In this document: positions 54,925 through 64,000 of the stretch, piece by piece
How positions within the stretch are numbered: position 1 is the stretch's first letter
Layout: every line of letters begins with the position of its first letter
Source of the DNA: Geminicoccaceae bacterium
Lineage (GTDB): Bacteria > Pseudomonadota > Alphaproteobacteria > Geminicoccales > Geminicoccaceae
Reading direction: 5' to 3'
NCBI GenBank assembly: GCA_020638465.1
Contig: JACKIM010000002.1
Span: 62,001 to 126,000, forward strand
Length of the DNA stretch: 64,000 nt
Translations under genes and position numbers: made by a program
Notes under the pieces: generated by a model
Databases searched by the model: none
What the model was told of the DNA's origin: nothing
The model's input: the letters and a program-made list of their open reading frames with translations, nothing else

Positions 54925-54955
54925 GATATAATGTTTCCAGTAACAGGAAGGTCAA
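54925..54955 (-). promoter_or_regulatory. CueR-controlled promoter with 19-bp spacer
   Basis: On the minus strand TTGACC (54955-54950) and TATATC (54930-54925) are separated by exactly 19 bp instead of 17. The spacer holds the TTCC-N7-GGAA dyad. This over-long spacer with a centred dyad is the hallmark of MerR/CueR-activated promoters. It lies 52 nt before the copA start. Confidence 0.9.
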
Positions 54956-55009
54956 GGGCAGGCGTGGCGCGGCTCAAGGAGCCTCGGCGGTAAGAAGTGC
55001 ACCATGGAC

Positions 55010-55037
55010 AAAAGGGGCCGCCCCTGCGGGCGACCCC
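55010..55037 (-). terminator. Rho-independent terminator of the OmpA-like gene
   Basis: On the minus strand GGGGTCGCCC pairs with GGGCGGCCCC (one G-T pair) around GCAG and is followed by TTTT. It lies 43 nt past the OmpA-like stop. Confidence 0.85.
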
Positions 55038-55079
55038 TTCCGTTCTCCCATTCAGCCCGAAGGCCGGAATGTTCCGATA

Positions 55080-55982
55080 TCAGCGCGAGTGAACCTCGAC
55101 GCGGCGGTTCTGCGCACGACCCTCTTCGGTATCGTTGCTGGCCACAGGATTCTTCTCGCCATAGCCGACCGTCGTCATGCGGCTGCCATTGACGCCCTTG
55201 CTTTCGAGATAGTTGGCGACGGACGCGGCACGGCGCTCGGACAGACCCAGATTGTAGGCGTCGGAGCCGACCGAGTCGGTATGACCCTGAACCTCGAAGT
55301 TCTGTTGCGGATTGTCGTTCATCTGCCTGGCGAGGGTATCGAGTTCGTTCGCCGCGGCAGGCTTGATGGTGGACTTGTCGAAGTCGAAGAGGACATCGGC
55401 GCTCAACGTCACCTTCTCCGGAACCGGGACAGGCGCGTTGTTGGCCATGGCAGCCTCGACCTTCGACATGGCTTCCTCGAAGCCCTCTTCGCAGGCGGCG
55501 ATGTCGCCCGGCTGGATGTTCTCCTCGGACTGCTCCATCCAGCAATCGAAGCTGGCTACCGCGCGACCGGCCGGACCCGGTGCGATCTCGGGCGCACCGG
55601 CGTCAAGGACGCCCATCAGGCGCTGGCGGGCCTCGGTGAGGCGGGCGGCGTCGGTCGGGTTGAGCATGCGATCACCGATGGCCTGCGGCATGACGCGTTC
55701 GCCATTGGCGGCGCGGACGGCACGGTCGGCATGGAACTGGGCATCGGTATAGTCGTACATGCGGTCGTTTTCGAACTCGGCGAAACCGATGTAGGCCGCA
55801 CGCTGCGAAGCCAGATAGGGATCAGCCGGAACCGAGGTGGCTTCGGCCCGGGCAACGGCGGCCGCGGCCGGATCCTTGTTCGCCCATTTGGTTGTCAGGC
55901 TGTCGAATTGCGGACCACCCGTGCAAGCTGCAAGAAAAGCTGTACCACACAGCAAGGACGCTACGGAGCGGAGTCGAGCCAT
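55080..55982 (-). CDS. OmpA-family outer-membrane lipoprotein
   Basis: A 300-residue lipoprotein. Lipobox LAAC with C20 after a short hydrophobic signal. The middle is Ala/Asp-rich and helical. The C-terminal 110 residues are an OmpA-like peptidoglycan-binding domain: VLFDFDKSTIKPAAANELDTLA, FEVQGHTDSVGSDAYNLGLSERRAASVANYL, and NRRVEV at the end. Unlike Pal, the domain follows a long spacer. It would tether the outer membrane to the cell wall. Monocistronic with its own terminator. Confidence 0.92.
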   Translation of the reverse strand: MARLRSVASLLCGTAFLAACTGGPQFDSLTTKWANKDPAAAAVARAEATSVPADPYLASQRAAYIGFAEFENDRMYDYTDAQFHADRAVRAANGERVMPQAIGDRMLNPTDAARLTEARQRLMGVLDAGAPEIAPGPAGRAVASFDCWMEQSEENIQPGDIAACEEGFEEAMSKVEAAMANNAPVPVPEKVTLSADVLFDFDKSTIKPAAANELDTLARQMNDNPQQNFEVQGHTDSVGSDAYNLGLSERRAASVANYLESKGVNGSRMTTVGYGEKNPVASNDTEEGRAQNRRVEVHSR

Positions 55983-56293
55983 GAGTTTACCTCAGTCTAT
56001 CGATTGTTGATGCGGAGTGACAAGAGGCACAGCCCCTTCCGCCACTGTCTACGCTAGATAGCAGCGCCGCAAAAATAATCACTTTCTTCAAGGCGGATTT
56101 ATTATTTTTTTGAGGATCGTGGACCATCTGCCACATCGCGAAAACCGTTATCCTCTTCCTCCTTCCGCGGGAAGTCCGGACAAGGCCGCCGATGCGACAC
56201 AACGCTTGTCGCATGCACGCGGGACGCCGGCTACAACGCTCATGGACAAGGGCGGTGCCAAGTCGCGGCCATGCGAAATTCTAGGAGAATATG
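55983..56293. other. Divergent intergenic region, 311 nt
   Basis: Contains promoters for the OmpA-like lipoprotein and the small membrane protein. An AT-rich patch (56068-56113) includes AATAATC...GATTTATTATT, an imperfect inverted repeat. No gene or clear terminator is seen. Confidence 0.4.
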
Positions 56294-56473
56294 ATGCAAG
56301 GTACGGAGAAACTGGGAATGACGGGCCTTGCGGGTCTCGCGCTGGTTGTGCTCGGCATTCTTGTCGCACTGATCGGAGGCTTCTCGATGCTGGTCTACCT
56401 GGCGGTGCCGGCGGCATTCGGCGTGTTGTTCGCCCTCATTGCCCTCTGCCGTGGCAGCCAGTCACTCGAATGA
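56294..56473 (+). CDS. Small membrane protein
   Basis: A 59-residue hypothetical protein with two predicted membrane helices (GMTGLAGLALVVLGILVALIGG and VYLAVPAAFGVLFALIALC) and a polar end. The ribosome site TAGGAGAAT is strong; the ATG at 56294 has better spacing than the one at 56291. It overlaps the convergent rsmD gene by 12 nt. No known family is recognised. Confidence 0.55.
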   Translation: MQGTEKLGMTGLAGLALVVLGILVALIGGFSMLVYLAVPAAFGVLFALIALCRGSQSLE

Positions 56474-57030
56474 TTGTACCCGAGGGTCGTTGACCGTCTT
56501 GAGTTCGATCAGCCGGCCGGCACCAAAGCGGCGTTCATCGACTTGGGCCAGACCATCGGGCGGGTCGAACGGCTCTCTTGCCGCGAGTTCGGCAAACAGC
56601 CGCGCTCCGGTCGTGATGGCGCCGGAGGCAAGCAGGCGTGCGAAAGCCGGAGCGGCGAGGCCGGTGCCATAGGGTGGGTCGGCGAAGACGATGTCGAACG
56701 CCCCGGTGCCCGTGCGCAGCAGTGTCGCGTCGCCTTGGACGATGCGGATCATGTCGAGACAATCAAGAGCTGTCGCATTGCGCTTGATGGCGATCGTCGC
56801 CTGACGGGCCTGTTCGACGAAAACCACTTCGCGGGCTCCGCGTGAGCAGGCTTCGAAGCCCACCGCACCCGTTCCCGAGAACAGATCGAGGAACCGGCAG
56901 CCGGCGACCTGCGGGGTGACCATGCTGAACAGCGCTTCGCGCATCCGTGATGCGGTAGGGCGCACGCTACCGTCCGCGGGAACTTCCAGTTTCCGTCCCT
57001 TGAGGCGGCCGGCGATGATCCTCGGCGCGG

Positions 57031-57034
<4 letters not shown>
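56462..57034 (-). CDS. rsmD: 16S rRNA (guanine(966)-N(2))-methyltransferase RsmD
   Basis: A 190-residue SAM-dependent RNA methyltransferase acting on G966 of 16S rRNA. Seen are IIAGRLKGRKL at the N-terminus, RPTASRMREALFSM, the SAM loop FLDLFSGTGAVGFEACSRGA, and the catalytic FADPPYG. Its ATG overlaps the stop of the pseudouridine synthase gene (ATGA), an arrangement common in alphaproteobacteria. Confidence 0.95.
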
Positions 57035-57881
<847 letters not shown>

Positions 57882-57885
<4 letters not shown>

Positions 57886-58610
57886 GATGCGCGCGCCGCG
57901 TCAACGAGGCCGGCGAGGATCGCCCGGTCGCCATCGGTGATGAGGAATTCCGGATGCCACTGCACGCCAAGGCAATAACGGTAGCCCGGGTGTTCAATGG
58001 CCTCGATGACACCATCCCCGGCACATGCGCTGGCGATGCAACCCTTCCCCGGATCGCGGACGGCCTGATGATGGGCGCTGTTCACGGCGAGCCTGGTCGT
58101 GCCGGTAAGGCGGTGCAGGAGAGTCCGTTCCCTGATCCGCACCTCGTGACCGGGCTCGTTGCGCGGATTGGGCTGCTCGTGCGCCAGCGGATTCGTGATC
58201 GTGTCGGGGATGTGCTGGATCAGCGTTCCGCCCAGCACGACATTCAGCAACTGCTGGCCGCCGCATATGCCCAGTACGGGCATGTCGCGATCCAGCGCTC
58301 CCCGGGTCATGGCCCATTCGAACCGTGTGCGGCGCTGCTTGAGGACGACCGTCGGATGAGTGTCGCCCTCGCCGTAGAGCTTCGGATCGACGTCGAATGC
58401 CCCGCCCGTGATCACCAGTGCATCGATCAGGTCGAGATAGGCTTCCGCCTGATCGGGTTCGTGCGGCAGGGCTATGGGCAGCCCACCCACCTCGCGGATG
58501 CTGTCGCCGTAGTTCTCGCGCAGTGCGTACCACGGGAATTTCGAATATCCGCCGGCCGGCTCGGCATCGAGGGTAATGCCGACCACCGGCCGTCTGGCTT
58601 CGGGCTTCAT
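57882..58610 (-). CDS. PuuD-like gamma-glutamyl-gamma-aminobutyrate hydrolase
   Basis: A 242-residue class I amidotransferase-fold hydrolase. Nucleophile Cys in VLGICGGQQLLNVVLGG, His/Glu in GVQWHPE. The opening VVGITLDAEPAG and YSKFPWYALRENY also fit the PuuD/YcjL peptidase C26 group, which splits gamma-glutamyl-GABA in putrescine breakdown. The ATG at 58610 fits the family; a longer frame upstream runs antisense to DUF599. It is first in an operon with the pseudouridine synthase and rsmD (ATGA overlap), an odd partnership. Confidence 0.9.
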
Positions 58611-58706
58611 GGCTGTCACATTTCTTGCTGATCGGTTATGCAACGGGGGCGGTATCCGACCTTCGGGACGGATACGGGCCATGTTGCCTTTCCCTGGAGA
58701 CGAGGA

Positions 58707-59444
58707 ATGAATCTTGCGGAGATCCAGATCGCGGACCTGCTCGCCTTCGCCTTCTTCCTCGCCTCCTGGATCGGCTATGCGCTTTTCGCCGATATCCTGA
58801 AGCTGGGCAAGGCCTCGCTCATGGAACGCATGCATGAATACCGCTCGGCCTGGACGCGGCAGATGCTGGAGCGCGACAATCGCATGGTCGACATCCAGGT
58901 GGTCAACGTCCTGGTCAACAACGTCCGCTTCTTTGCCTCATCCAACATTTTCATCATTGGCGGTCTGGTTGCCGTCTTCGGCGCCGCTGAAACGGCGCGT
59001 TCGGTCATCGCCGAAATGCCGTTTGCCACGCCGTCTCCAAAGTTTCTCTTTGATCTCAAGCTGATGCTGCTGATGGTTATCTTCGTCTATGCCTTTTTCA
59101 AGTTTACATGGTCCCTGCGTCAATTCAATTATGTGGCGATCCTGATCGGTGCGACACCGGACGGAATCAGCAGGGAAAGCATTGGCTGCGCCGAGCGACT
59201 GGCCAATATCGCCACGCGCGCTGCCGACCATTTCAACAGAGCCATGCGGGCATTCTATTTCGGTCTGGCCGCCCTGGTCTGGTTCGTCCAGCCCTCGCTG
59301 TTCATGCTCGCCACGATCTGGGTCGTCCTGATCGTCTATCGTCGCGAATACCGCTCGAAGATCCTCGAAAGCCTCGGCCCGCTGGGTACGCCGATCTCGC
59401 AGCTTCAGGACAATGCGGACAGTCTGCAATCCTCAAGGCGATAG
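58707..59444 (+). CDS. DUF599-family membrane protein
   Basis: A 245-residue protein with four or five membrane helices: near 10-30, about 75-95, a pair around 112-135, and one or two near 190-225. It carries the DUF599 pattern (RMHEYRSAWTRQMLERDNRMVDIQVVNVLVNNVRFFASSNIFIIGGLVAV, then FTWSLRQFNYVAILIGATP). Function unknown. The ATG at 58707 has GGAG 7 nt upstream. Its end overlaps the convergent YhaN-like gene by 40 nt. Confidence 0.88.
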   Translation: MNLAEIQIADLLAFAFFLASWIGYALFADILKLGKASLMERMHEYRSAWTRQMLERDNRMVDIQVVNVLVNNVRFFASSNIFIIGGLVAVFGAAETARSVIAEMPFATPSPKFLFDLKLMLLMVIFVYAFFKFTWSLRQFNYVAILIGATPDGISRESIGCAERLANIATRAADHFNRAMRAFYFGLAALVWFVQPSLFMLATIWVVLIVYRREYRSKILESLGPLGTPISQLQDNADSLQSSRR

Positions 59445-62080
59445 GTCTTGCCAAGGCCCAGATAGTCCCGGGGGCGGCAGGTGAGGATGATGACCTGCAA
59501 TTTCTGGCCAGCCCGCGACAACAGCGTCTTCATCCGTTCGAAACGTTCCTCGTCGGCGTAGACAAGTGCATCGTCGAGGATCAGCGGTGGTGCCTCCCCG
59601 CGGTGCTCGACCAGCAGCTCGGCCAGGGCCAGCCGTACCATCAGCGACACCTGCTCGCGGGTGCCGATGCTGAGTTCGGCGAAGGGCTCGTCGGCATCAT
59701 TGCGCGAAAGGTCGGTGAGTCGGAAATTGTCGGCGTCAACCACGGCGCGCGCGCCGGGAAAGACATGGGGCAGGTAGTGCTCGATGCGGCTGCGGATCGG
59801 CCCGGTGAGCACATCGCGCGAACGCCTGCGTTCCTCGCTCAGGATCCTGTGCAGCAAGCCTGCGGCGGCGGCCTCCAGTTCCTCGCGCTTCAGGCGGGTT
59901 TTCGCGGCCTCCAGTTCGGCTGCCACCGCGTCGCGCTTTTCGACGATGTCTTCTCCACCTTTGGTACGAATCTCGGTTGTGAGAACATCAATCCGGCGGT
60001 CGCGCTCCCGGCGCTCGCTGGCGAGTGCCTCGATCTCCCGGGCGAACCGTGCGGCCTCTTCGCCGATGAGCGAGAGGTCCTGATCGCGCAACAGGTTTTC
60101 GAACCGTGCCTGTTCAAGCGCCAGGATGGCCCGTTCCTCCTTCATGCGCTCCAGTTCGTCGTCAAGTTCGGCGGCCGGTTGCAGGGTTTCAAGCTCGTCG
60201 AGGCGTCTGGCACTGTCCAGGCGACGGGTCTCGTTGTCCTTGATGCGACTGGCGCACAACATCAGTTGCTGGCGGGCTTCCTGCCGCTGCTGCTCGGCTC
60301 CCGACAGCTTCTCCTCAAGCCGTTCGAGGCGTTCCTCGGCCTCGCCGATGTGGAATTCCAGTTCGCTGAAGGACTTGTCCGATATGTCGATCTGGGGATC
60401 TTCCCCGTCGGGCGGCAGTTGCAGACGTTCCGAAAGACGCTCGATCGAGACTTCCAGTGACTCCAGCGATTCTTCGCCGAGCAGCGCTCGACGTTCGGTC
60501 TTCAGCCTTTCGATTTCACCTTCGGCTTGACGCCGCTTTCGAGCGTGTTCCTCGGCCTGCGCGAGACTGTCGACCCCAAGCCGCTCCAGCCATTGACGGC
60601 GCTGCCCGTCCAGACGCTCCCACATGCGCTGCCGTTCGCCCAGGCTTTCCCCTCCGGGGGTCACATGCAGCTGGCCGAATCCTTCGAGCACGAAGGTGCG
60701 GGGTTCGATGACGTCCACCGGTCGCCCGGTGTCGACCGGATGGCCGGCGTCATCGCTTACGGTGTGCGTTCCATCGACCGTGAATTCGAGTCGGGTGGCG
60801 ACCACTTCGAGGGCGATGCGCGCTTGCAACGCCTGTTGGTCGGCCTTTCGCAAGCTGTCGAGATCCTTCTCGGTGACCGGGATGCGGTCGGGAATTGCCA
60901 TGGCCGAAGCGATCCGCTGCTGCAGGATCGACACGGCCTCGACGGTCTTTCGTTTCTGGGCGAGGGCGAGGCGGCCGGCCTCCTTCTGGCGCAGGTCATT
61001 GGCGCGCTGCAGGCATCTGCGCAGTTCCGTCAGTTCCCTGCGTCGTGCCTTGTGGTCGGCATCCGCTTCCGCGTGGTCTCGATCCGCCTCGCCCGAAGCC
61101 CGTTGCAGCCGCTCATGCTCCAGGCCGAGCGTCGTTGCTTCCTCCAGCAGTTCGGCAATGATCCCGGACTGACGACGACGTTCGGCCGCGCGGTCCTCCA
61201 GTATCGCGATCTTGCTTTCCTGTGCCCGGATTGTCTGGATCTTGAGCGCGAGGTCGTTTTGCAATGCCTTGGCGGTATCCAGACGTTCGAGGGCAGCGCG
61301 ATGCCTCTCCGCTGCACGGGCCTCCCGATTCTCTTCCAGAACGCGTGTCCGCTCGGTCTTTTCACGCTGGAGCCGGCCGATCATGCTGTCGAACTCCTGG
61401 ACCTTCCGGTCGAGCTCGGTGAAATTCTCCTGAAGTTTGTTGCGAATCTGCTCTGCCTGACTGACCGGGCTTTCCTTCGATTGGCGTCCCGTGGCGGTCC
61501 AGTATCGCTCGTAGAGCTGCCCGGCCTCACAAACCAGCCGATCCCCGTCATCCCCTGAAACCGCGCGGTCGATTTCCCCGGCCAGCAGCGTGGAAAGGCG
61601 GTCCTGGTCGTCGTCGGAGGGCTCGACGCCGGCGAAGGCGCTCCCCTGATCGATCCAGAACAGGCCGGAAATCCCCGAATGTTTGCCCCCGAGGTCCGAC
61701 GGCGCGCTCTTGGCCCGCCGGAAATCGAGCAGCTCCTCAAGACGCCTTTCGGCATCCGCCCCGGCGAGCTTGCCACCGTCACTTTCGAGGCTGACACCAT
61801 TGCGTTTGAAGGCTTTTGCCAGCCTGTAGCTTTTGCCACCTGTCTCGAAGTCGACATGAACTTCGGGCGTCAGATTGGTTCCATGTGGAACGAGTCGGCC
61901 GCGAAGTCCGCCGGATGTGGTGTGGGTGAGGAAGAAGGCGCATTTGAGGGCCAGCAGGAGGCTGGACTTGCCTTCCTCGTTATCGCCGCCAATGACGTTG
62001 ATCCCGGGATCGAGACCTTCGACGATACAGCCCGGTTGCAGCTTGCGCACCGACCGCAGTTCGATCCGGTTCAGGCGCAT
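59405..62080 (-). CDS. SMC/Rad50-like ATPase (YhaN type)
   Basis: An 891-residue AAA ATPase. Walker A is GGDNEEGKSS (31-40). Two very long coiled-coil arms lie at about 190-470 and 500-770. The C-terminal head has the ABC signature ELSIGTREQVSLMVRLALAEL and Walker B PLILDDALVYADEERF. There is no CxxC zinc hook at the arm tip, unlike SbcC/Rad50. Its ATG shares a base with the stop of the nuclease gene (TGATG), so the pair is coupled. Together they resemble the YhaO-YhaN pair of Firmicutes; a DNA-end repair or surveillance role is inferred. Confidence 0.88.
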   Translation of the reverse strand: MRLNRIELRSVRKLQPGCIVEGLDPGINVIGGDNEEGKSSLLLALKCAFFLTHTTSGGLRGRLVPHGTNLTPEVHVDFETGGKSYRLAKAFKRNGVSLESDGGKLAGADAERRLEELLDFRRAKSAPSDLGGKHSGISGLFWIDQGSAFAGVEPSDDDQDRLSTLLAGEIDRAVSGDDGDRLVCEAGQLYERYWTATGRQSKESPVSQAEQIRNKLQENFTELDRKVQEFDSMIGRLQREKTERTRVLEENREARAAERHRAALERLDTAKALQNDLALKIQTIRAQESKIAILEDRAAERRRQSGIIAELLEEATTLGLEHERLQRASGEADRDHAEADADHKARRRELTELRRCLQRANDLRQKEAGRLALAQKRKTVEAVSILQQRIASAMAIPDRIPVTEKDLDSLRKADQQALQARIALEVVATRLEFTVDGTHTVSDDAGHPVDTGRPVDVIEPRTFVLEGFGQLHVTPGGESLGERQRMWERLDGQRRQWLERLGVDSLAQAEEHARKRRQAEGEIERLKTERRALLGEESLESLEVSIERLSERLQLPPDGEDPQIDISDKSFSELEFHIGEAEERLERLEEKLSGAEQQRQEARQQLMLCASRIKDNETRRLDSARRLDELETLQPAAELDDELERMKEERAILALEQARFENLLRDQDLSLIGEEAARFAREIEALASERRERDRRIDVLTTEIRTKGGEDIVEKRDAVAAELEAAKTRLKREELEAAAAGLLHRILSEERRRSRDVLTGPIRSRIEHYLPHVFPGARAVVDADNFRLTDLSRNDADEPFAELSIGTREQVSLMVRLALAELLVEHRGEAPPLILDDALVYADEERFERMKTLLSRAGQKLQVIILTCRPRDYLGLGKTYRLEDCRLSALS

Positions 62081-63225
62081 CAGCCGGCTCCCGAGATGCG
62101 ATGCTGTATCAGGTAGAGACGACGAAGGGCCATGCGTGCGGCCTCGGCCTCGTCGCTGCCCGTATCACTGGCCATCTGGCTGAGCCGTTCGGCAACGCTG
62201 GAGGCAAGGCCGTGCAGGCGCAACTCACTCCAGTCCTGGTCGCTTGGCCGCTCGACAAGGCGGTCGTCCACATCGAGATGACAGAGCCGTAACCTCCAGG
62301 TCTCGATCCGCTCGTCGAGACGCGCCCGGCCGGCCAGGTCGATTTCACCGTCGAACCGCAATTGCAGCAGCATGCGGTCGGCGGGCATGGATTGGCGAAG
62401 CAGGCCCTCGACTTGCTCGATGAGTCCATCCGTCTCGTCAATCTGGTCGAAGGCCGCCATTTGCCAGGAGAAGGTCGCCGTTTCGAGACGTTCGACTCGC
62501 GGCATCGTTCCCGCTTCATCGATTTCGACCCAAAGCGCATGGCCCGGGTCGTTGTTGCGGAAACGGTCGGGTTCCGGCGTACCGGAATACCAGCAACGCC
62601 GGGTGATGGACTGCGTACCGTGCCAATCGCCCAGTGCTAGATAATCCAGACCTGATTTTTCTGCCAGATCGGGTGCAATCAGGTTGGCAGCCTCGCCGTC
62701 GCCATGATCGAAGCCGTACACGCTGCCATGGGCGAGTCCCGTCCGTATGATCCCGGGTTGCCGGGCGAGCCCGTGAAACCACGCGGTCGGATCGTCGGGG
62801 TCGTCGCGGTGACGCAGCGGAGCTGGCAGGATTTCCAGGCGATCGTCGGCAAGGCGCATGGGCTCCCGGCTTCGCGCCACCCGAATTTGGATGTTCCCGC
62901 GCTCCAGTGCCAGTAGTTCCAGCCTGTCCCACAGTGGCGCCGCCGATTCACCCGGATCATGGTTGCCCGGCAGGATCACCCAGGGACCGGCAAACGGTTG
63001 CATGACATCCAGCGCCCTGTGGATCGTCGCGTCTCCCGGCAGATGACTGTCAAAACTGTCACCGGCCACGAGCACCGCGTCGGCCCGCCGATCGGTGGCT
63101 ATGGTAGCCACCTTTCGGACCGCGTCGAAACGAGCCTGGCGCAGGCGGGCGCCGGTATCGCCCTCCATCCGGACAAAGGGTTTGCCCAATTGCCAGTCAG
63201 CAGTGTGAACGAATCGGCAGGCCAT
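62080..63225 (-). CDS. SbcD/Mre11-like metallophosphoesterase (YhaO type)
   Basis: A 381-residue calcineurin-like nuclease. Metal-binding motifs are FVHTADWQLG (motif I, D-x-H variant HTAD-W), AVLVAGDSFD, ILPGNHDPG, and LALGDWHGTQSI in place of the usual GHxH. The W between Asp and Gln, and D-W-H in the last motif, match the YhaO/DNA repair exonuclease group. It is upstream of and coupled to the YhaN-like ATPase. No helicase or nucleotidyl cyclase genes flank it, so a defence island is not suggested. Confidence 0.9.
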   Translation of the reverse strand: MACRFVHTADWQLGKPFVRMEGDTGARLRQARFDAVRKVATIATDRRADAVLVAGDSFDSHLPGDATIHRALDVMQPFAGPWVILPGNHDPGESAAPLWDRLELLALERGNIQIRVARSREPMRLADDRLEILPAPLRHRDDPDDPTAWFHGLARQPGIIRTGLAHGSVYGFDHGDGEAANLIAPDLAEKSGLDYLALGDWHGTQSITRRCWYSGTPEPDRFRNNDPGHALWVEIDEAGTMPRVERLETATFSWQMAAFDQIDETDGLIEQVEGLLRQSMPADRMLLQLRFDGEIDLAGRARLDERIETWRLRLCHLDVDDRLVERPSDQDWSELRLHGLASSVAERLSQMASDTGSDEAEAARMALRRLYLIQHRISGAG

Positions 63226-63268
63226 CGGGTCCAGTCGACTCCGTCAATCTATAGGAGATTAGTCCACC

Positions 63269-63649
63269 CTACCGAATCAACCCCTGTTGTTCAATACGTT
63301 CGAGGTAATCACGCCAGAGAGAATCCTGTTCCACACCCAATTTCTCGTACAGGTAGCGCCATGAATAGATGCCGGTGGCATGCCCGTCGTCGAACGTGAT
63401 CCGCACCGCGTAGTTGCCCACCGGCTCGACGGCAGTGATGGCGACCATGCGCTTGCCGCCGGGGGTGGTCTTCTGCGAGGGGCCGTGTCCCTGGACGTCG
63501 GCCGATGGCGATTCAACCCGCAACAATTCGGCAGAATAGGAAAAACTCCTGCCGTCGTTGAAATCCACTTCGAGCACGCGCTCAGACCGTTTCAAGCGGA
63601 TCTCGACGGGCCAGGGCTGGCTGTCGGAGGGGGTGCTGCCGGAACTCAC
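63269..63649 (-). CDS. DUF971-domain protein
   Basis: A 126-residue protein with the DUF971 / GBBH-like N-terminal domain: [37 protein letters not shown], then [29 protein letters not shown]. The domain also occurs at the N-terminus of gamma-butyrobetaine hydroxylase and in iron-sulfur assembly factors. The start is GTG and overlaps the Trm112-like stop (GTGA). Role unknown; the pair with a Trm112-like protein is conserved in alphaproteobacteria. Confidence 0.9.
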   Translation of the reverse strand: MSSGSTPSDSQPWPVEIRLKRSERVLEVDFNDGRSFSYSAELLRVESPSADVQGHGPSQKTTPGGKRMVAITAVEPVGNYAVRITFDDGHATGIYSWRYLYEKLGVEQDSLWRDYLERIEQQGLIR

Positions 63650-63870
63650 CGGCGCACCTCCTCGGGAATGATGTCGTCATCGGTGAGCGGACGTGCCTCA
63701 TCCACGAGCATGATCGGAATGCCATCGCGTATGGGGAAGGCGAGGGATGCCTGCTCGCTGACGAGTTCCTGCCGCTCCCGATCGTAGCGCAGCGGGCCTT
63801 TGGTCAGCGGGCAGACAAGAATGTCGAGCAGCTTCGGATCGATGCCGCCCTGCGGCTGGTTGTCAGACAT
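63646..63870 (-). CDS. Trm112-family protein (YcaR-like)
   Basis: A 74-residue small protein: [25 protein letters not shown]...[19 protein letters not shown] is the Trm112/UPF0434 signature. Only one Cys remains (VCPLTKG) where eukaryotic Trm112 has a zinc site, as in other bacterial members. Such proteins may activate methyltransferases. GAGGAA lies upstream of the ATG. It precedes DUF971 with a 4-nt overlap. Confidence 0.92.
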   Translation of the reverse strand: MSDNQPQGGIDPKLLDILVCPLTKGPLRYDRERQELVSEQASLAFPIRDGIPIMLVDEARPLTDDDIIPEEVRR

Positions 63871-63906
63871 TTCGATATTCCTCGAACAATCCCGGTCCGT
63901 ATGACA

Positions 63907-64000
63907 TCAATGGATCACCGGCGAGCCCTGGCTGCTCTCCGCGATCGCCATCTGCATCAGGGCCACGAGCAGGCGCGCCTGACGCTCCAGCGTGTCGGCT
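63907..64000 (-). CDS. C-terminal end of an unseen gene, probably a LON substrate-binding-domain protein
   Basis: The last 31 residues of a minus-strand frame (ADTLERQARLLVALMQMAIAE...) end in TGA at 63907-63909. In alphaproteobacteria the gene before Trm112/DUF971 is often a LON substrate-binding-domain protein with a similar helical end. The catalytic or ligand part lies outside the window, so the call is mostly from context. Confidence 0.45.
   Translation of the reverse strand, partial: ADTLERQARLLVALMQMAIAESSQGSPVIH

Noticed and set aside
59405..63225. Anti-phage defence island around the SMC-like ATPase and nuclease
   Set aside because: Neighbours are DUF599, DUF971 and a Trm112-like gene, all housekeeping. 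No restriction, toxin or mobile genes are near.

Overview
The window is GC-rich, densely packed bacterial chromosome. I place it in the Alphaproteobacteria, probably near Rhodospirillales/Geminicoccales. Supporting genes are an Usg-family protein, DUF1467 beside methylmalonyl-CoA epimerase, DUF971 with a Trm112-like zinc protein, a phasin, a CIRCE-controlled groESL operon, and an ispG-hisS...prfA-prmC backbone. I found no insertion sequence, prophage, CRISPR array, rRNA or tRNA.

Layout. 1-16.6 kb: end of ispG, hisS, an isochorismatase-like hydrolase, a pentapeptide-repeat protein, an OmpR/EnvZ-type two-component system divergent from a secreted EF-hand protein, a RidA/Asp-Glu racemase pair, a cupin, prfA-prmC, a CobB/CbiA-like ATPase whose amidotransferase half has lost its catalytic residues, a FemAB-like transferase, groEL-groES and Usg. 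16.7-24 kb: an unpartnered PotD-like binding protein, a beta-helix protein, RmuC, an anti-sigma-like protein without a sigma factor, and a divergent EF-G paralogue. 24-32.8 kb: a gene-free stretch with a candidate small RNA, an SDR/hydrolase/SDR operon with a divergent AraC regulator, DUF1467-mce, an oxygen-sensing globin-coupled diguanylate cyclase, a thioesterase and a phasin.

32.8-42.2 kb: HtpX, then five tightly spaced minus-strand genes: a YihV-like PfkB kinase, a LacD/YihT-like aldolase, a TauC/SsuC-type permease, an Ldh_2 (ComC-type) dehydrogenase and an MFS carrier. A D-2-hydroxyacid dehydrogenase diverges from them. Together they look like a catabolic module for a phosphorylated ketose, possibly a sulfosugar/sulfolactate route. 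A GNAT/HAD pair and an SDR follow. 42.2-52.3 kb: a purine module in which xdhA-xdhB-xdhC run through overlapping codons into a nucleoside-type ABC transporter (ATPase plus two permeases, no binding protein). It is divergent from a fused OHCU decarboxylase-allantoate amidohydrolase.

52.3-64 kb: copper export (copA-cueR) behind a textbook 19-bp-spacer MerR-type promoter, an OmpA-like lipoprotein, an RNA-modification operon (a PuuD-like amidohydrolase, an RluB/RsuA pseudouridine synthase, rsmD), DUF599, a YhaN/YhaO-like ATPase-nuclease pair, DUF971, a Trm112-like protein and the end of a probable LON-domain gene.

The items most worth follow-up are the putative sulfosugar cluster, the amidotransferase-dead CobB paralogue, the candidate small RNA at about 24.4 kb, the cation-sensing-like two-component system with its EF-hand neighbour, and the xdh-ABC-UraD/AllC purine module.
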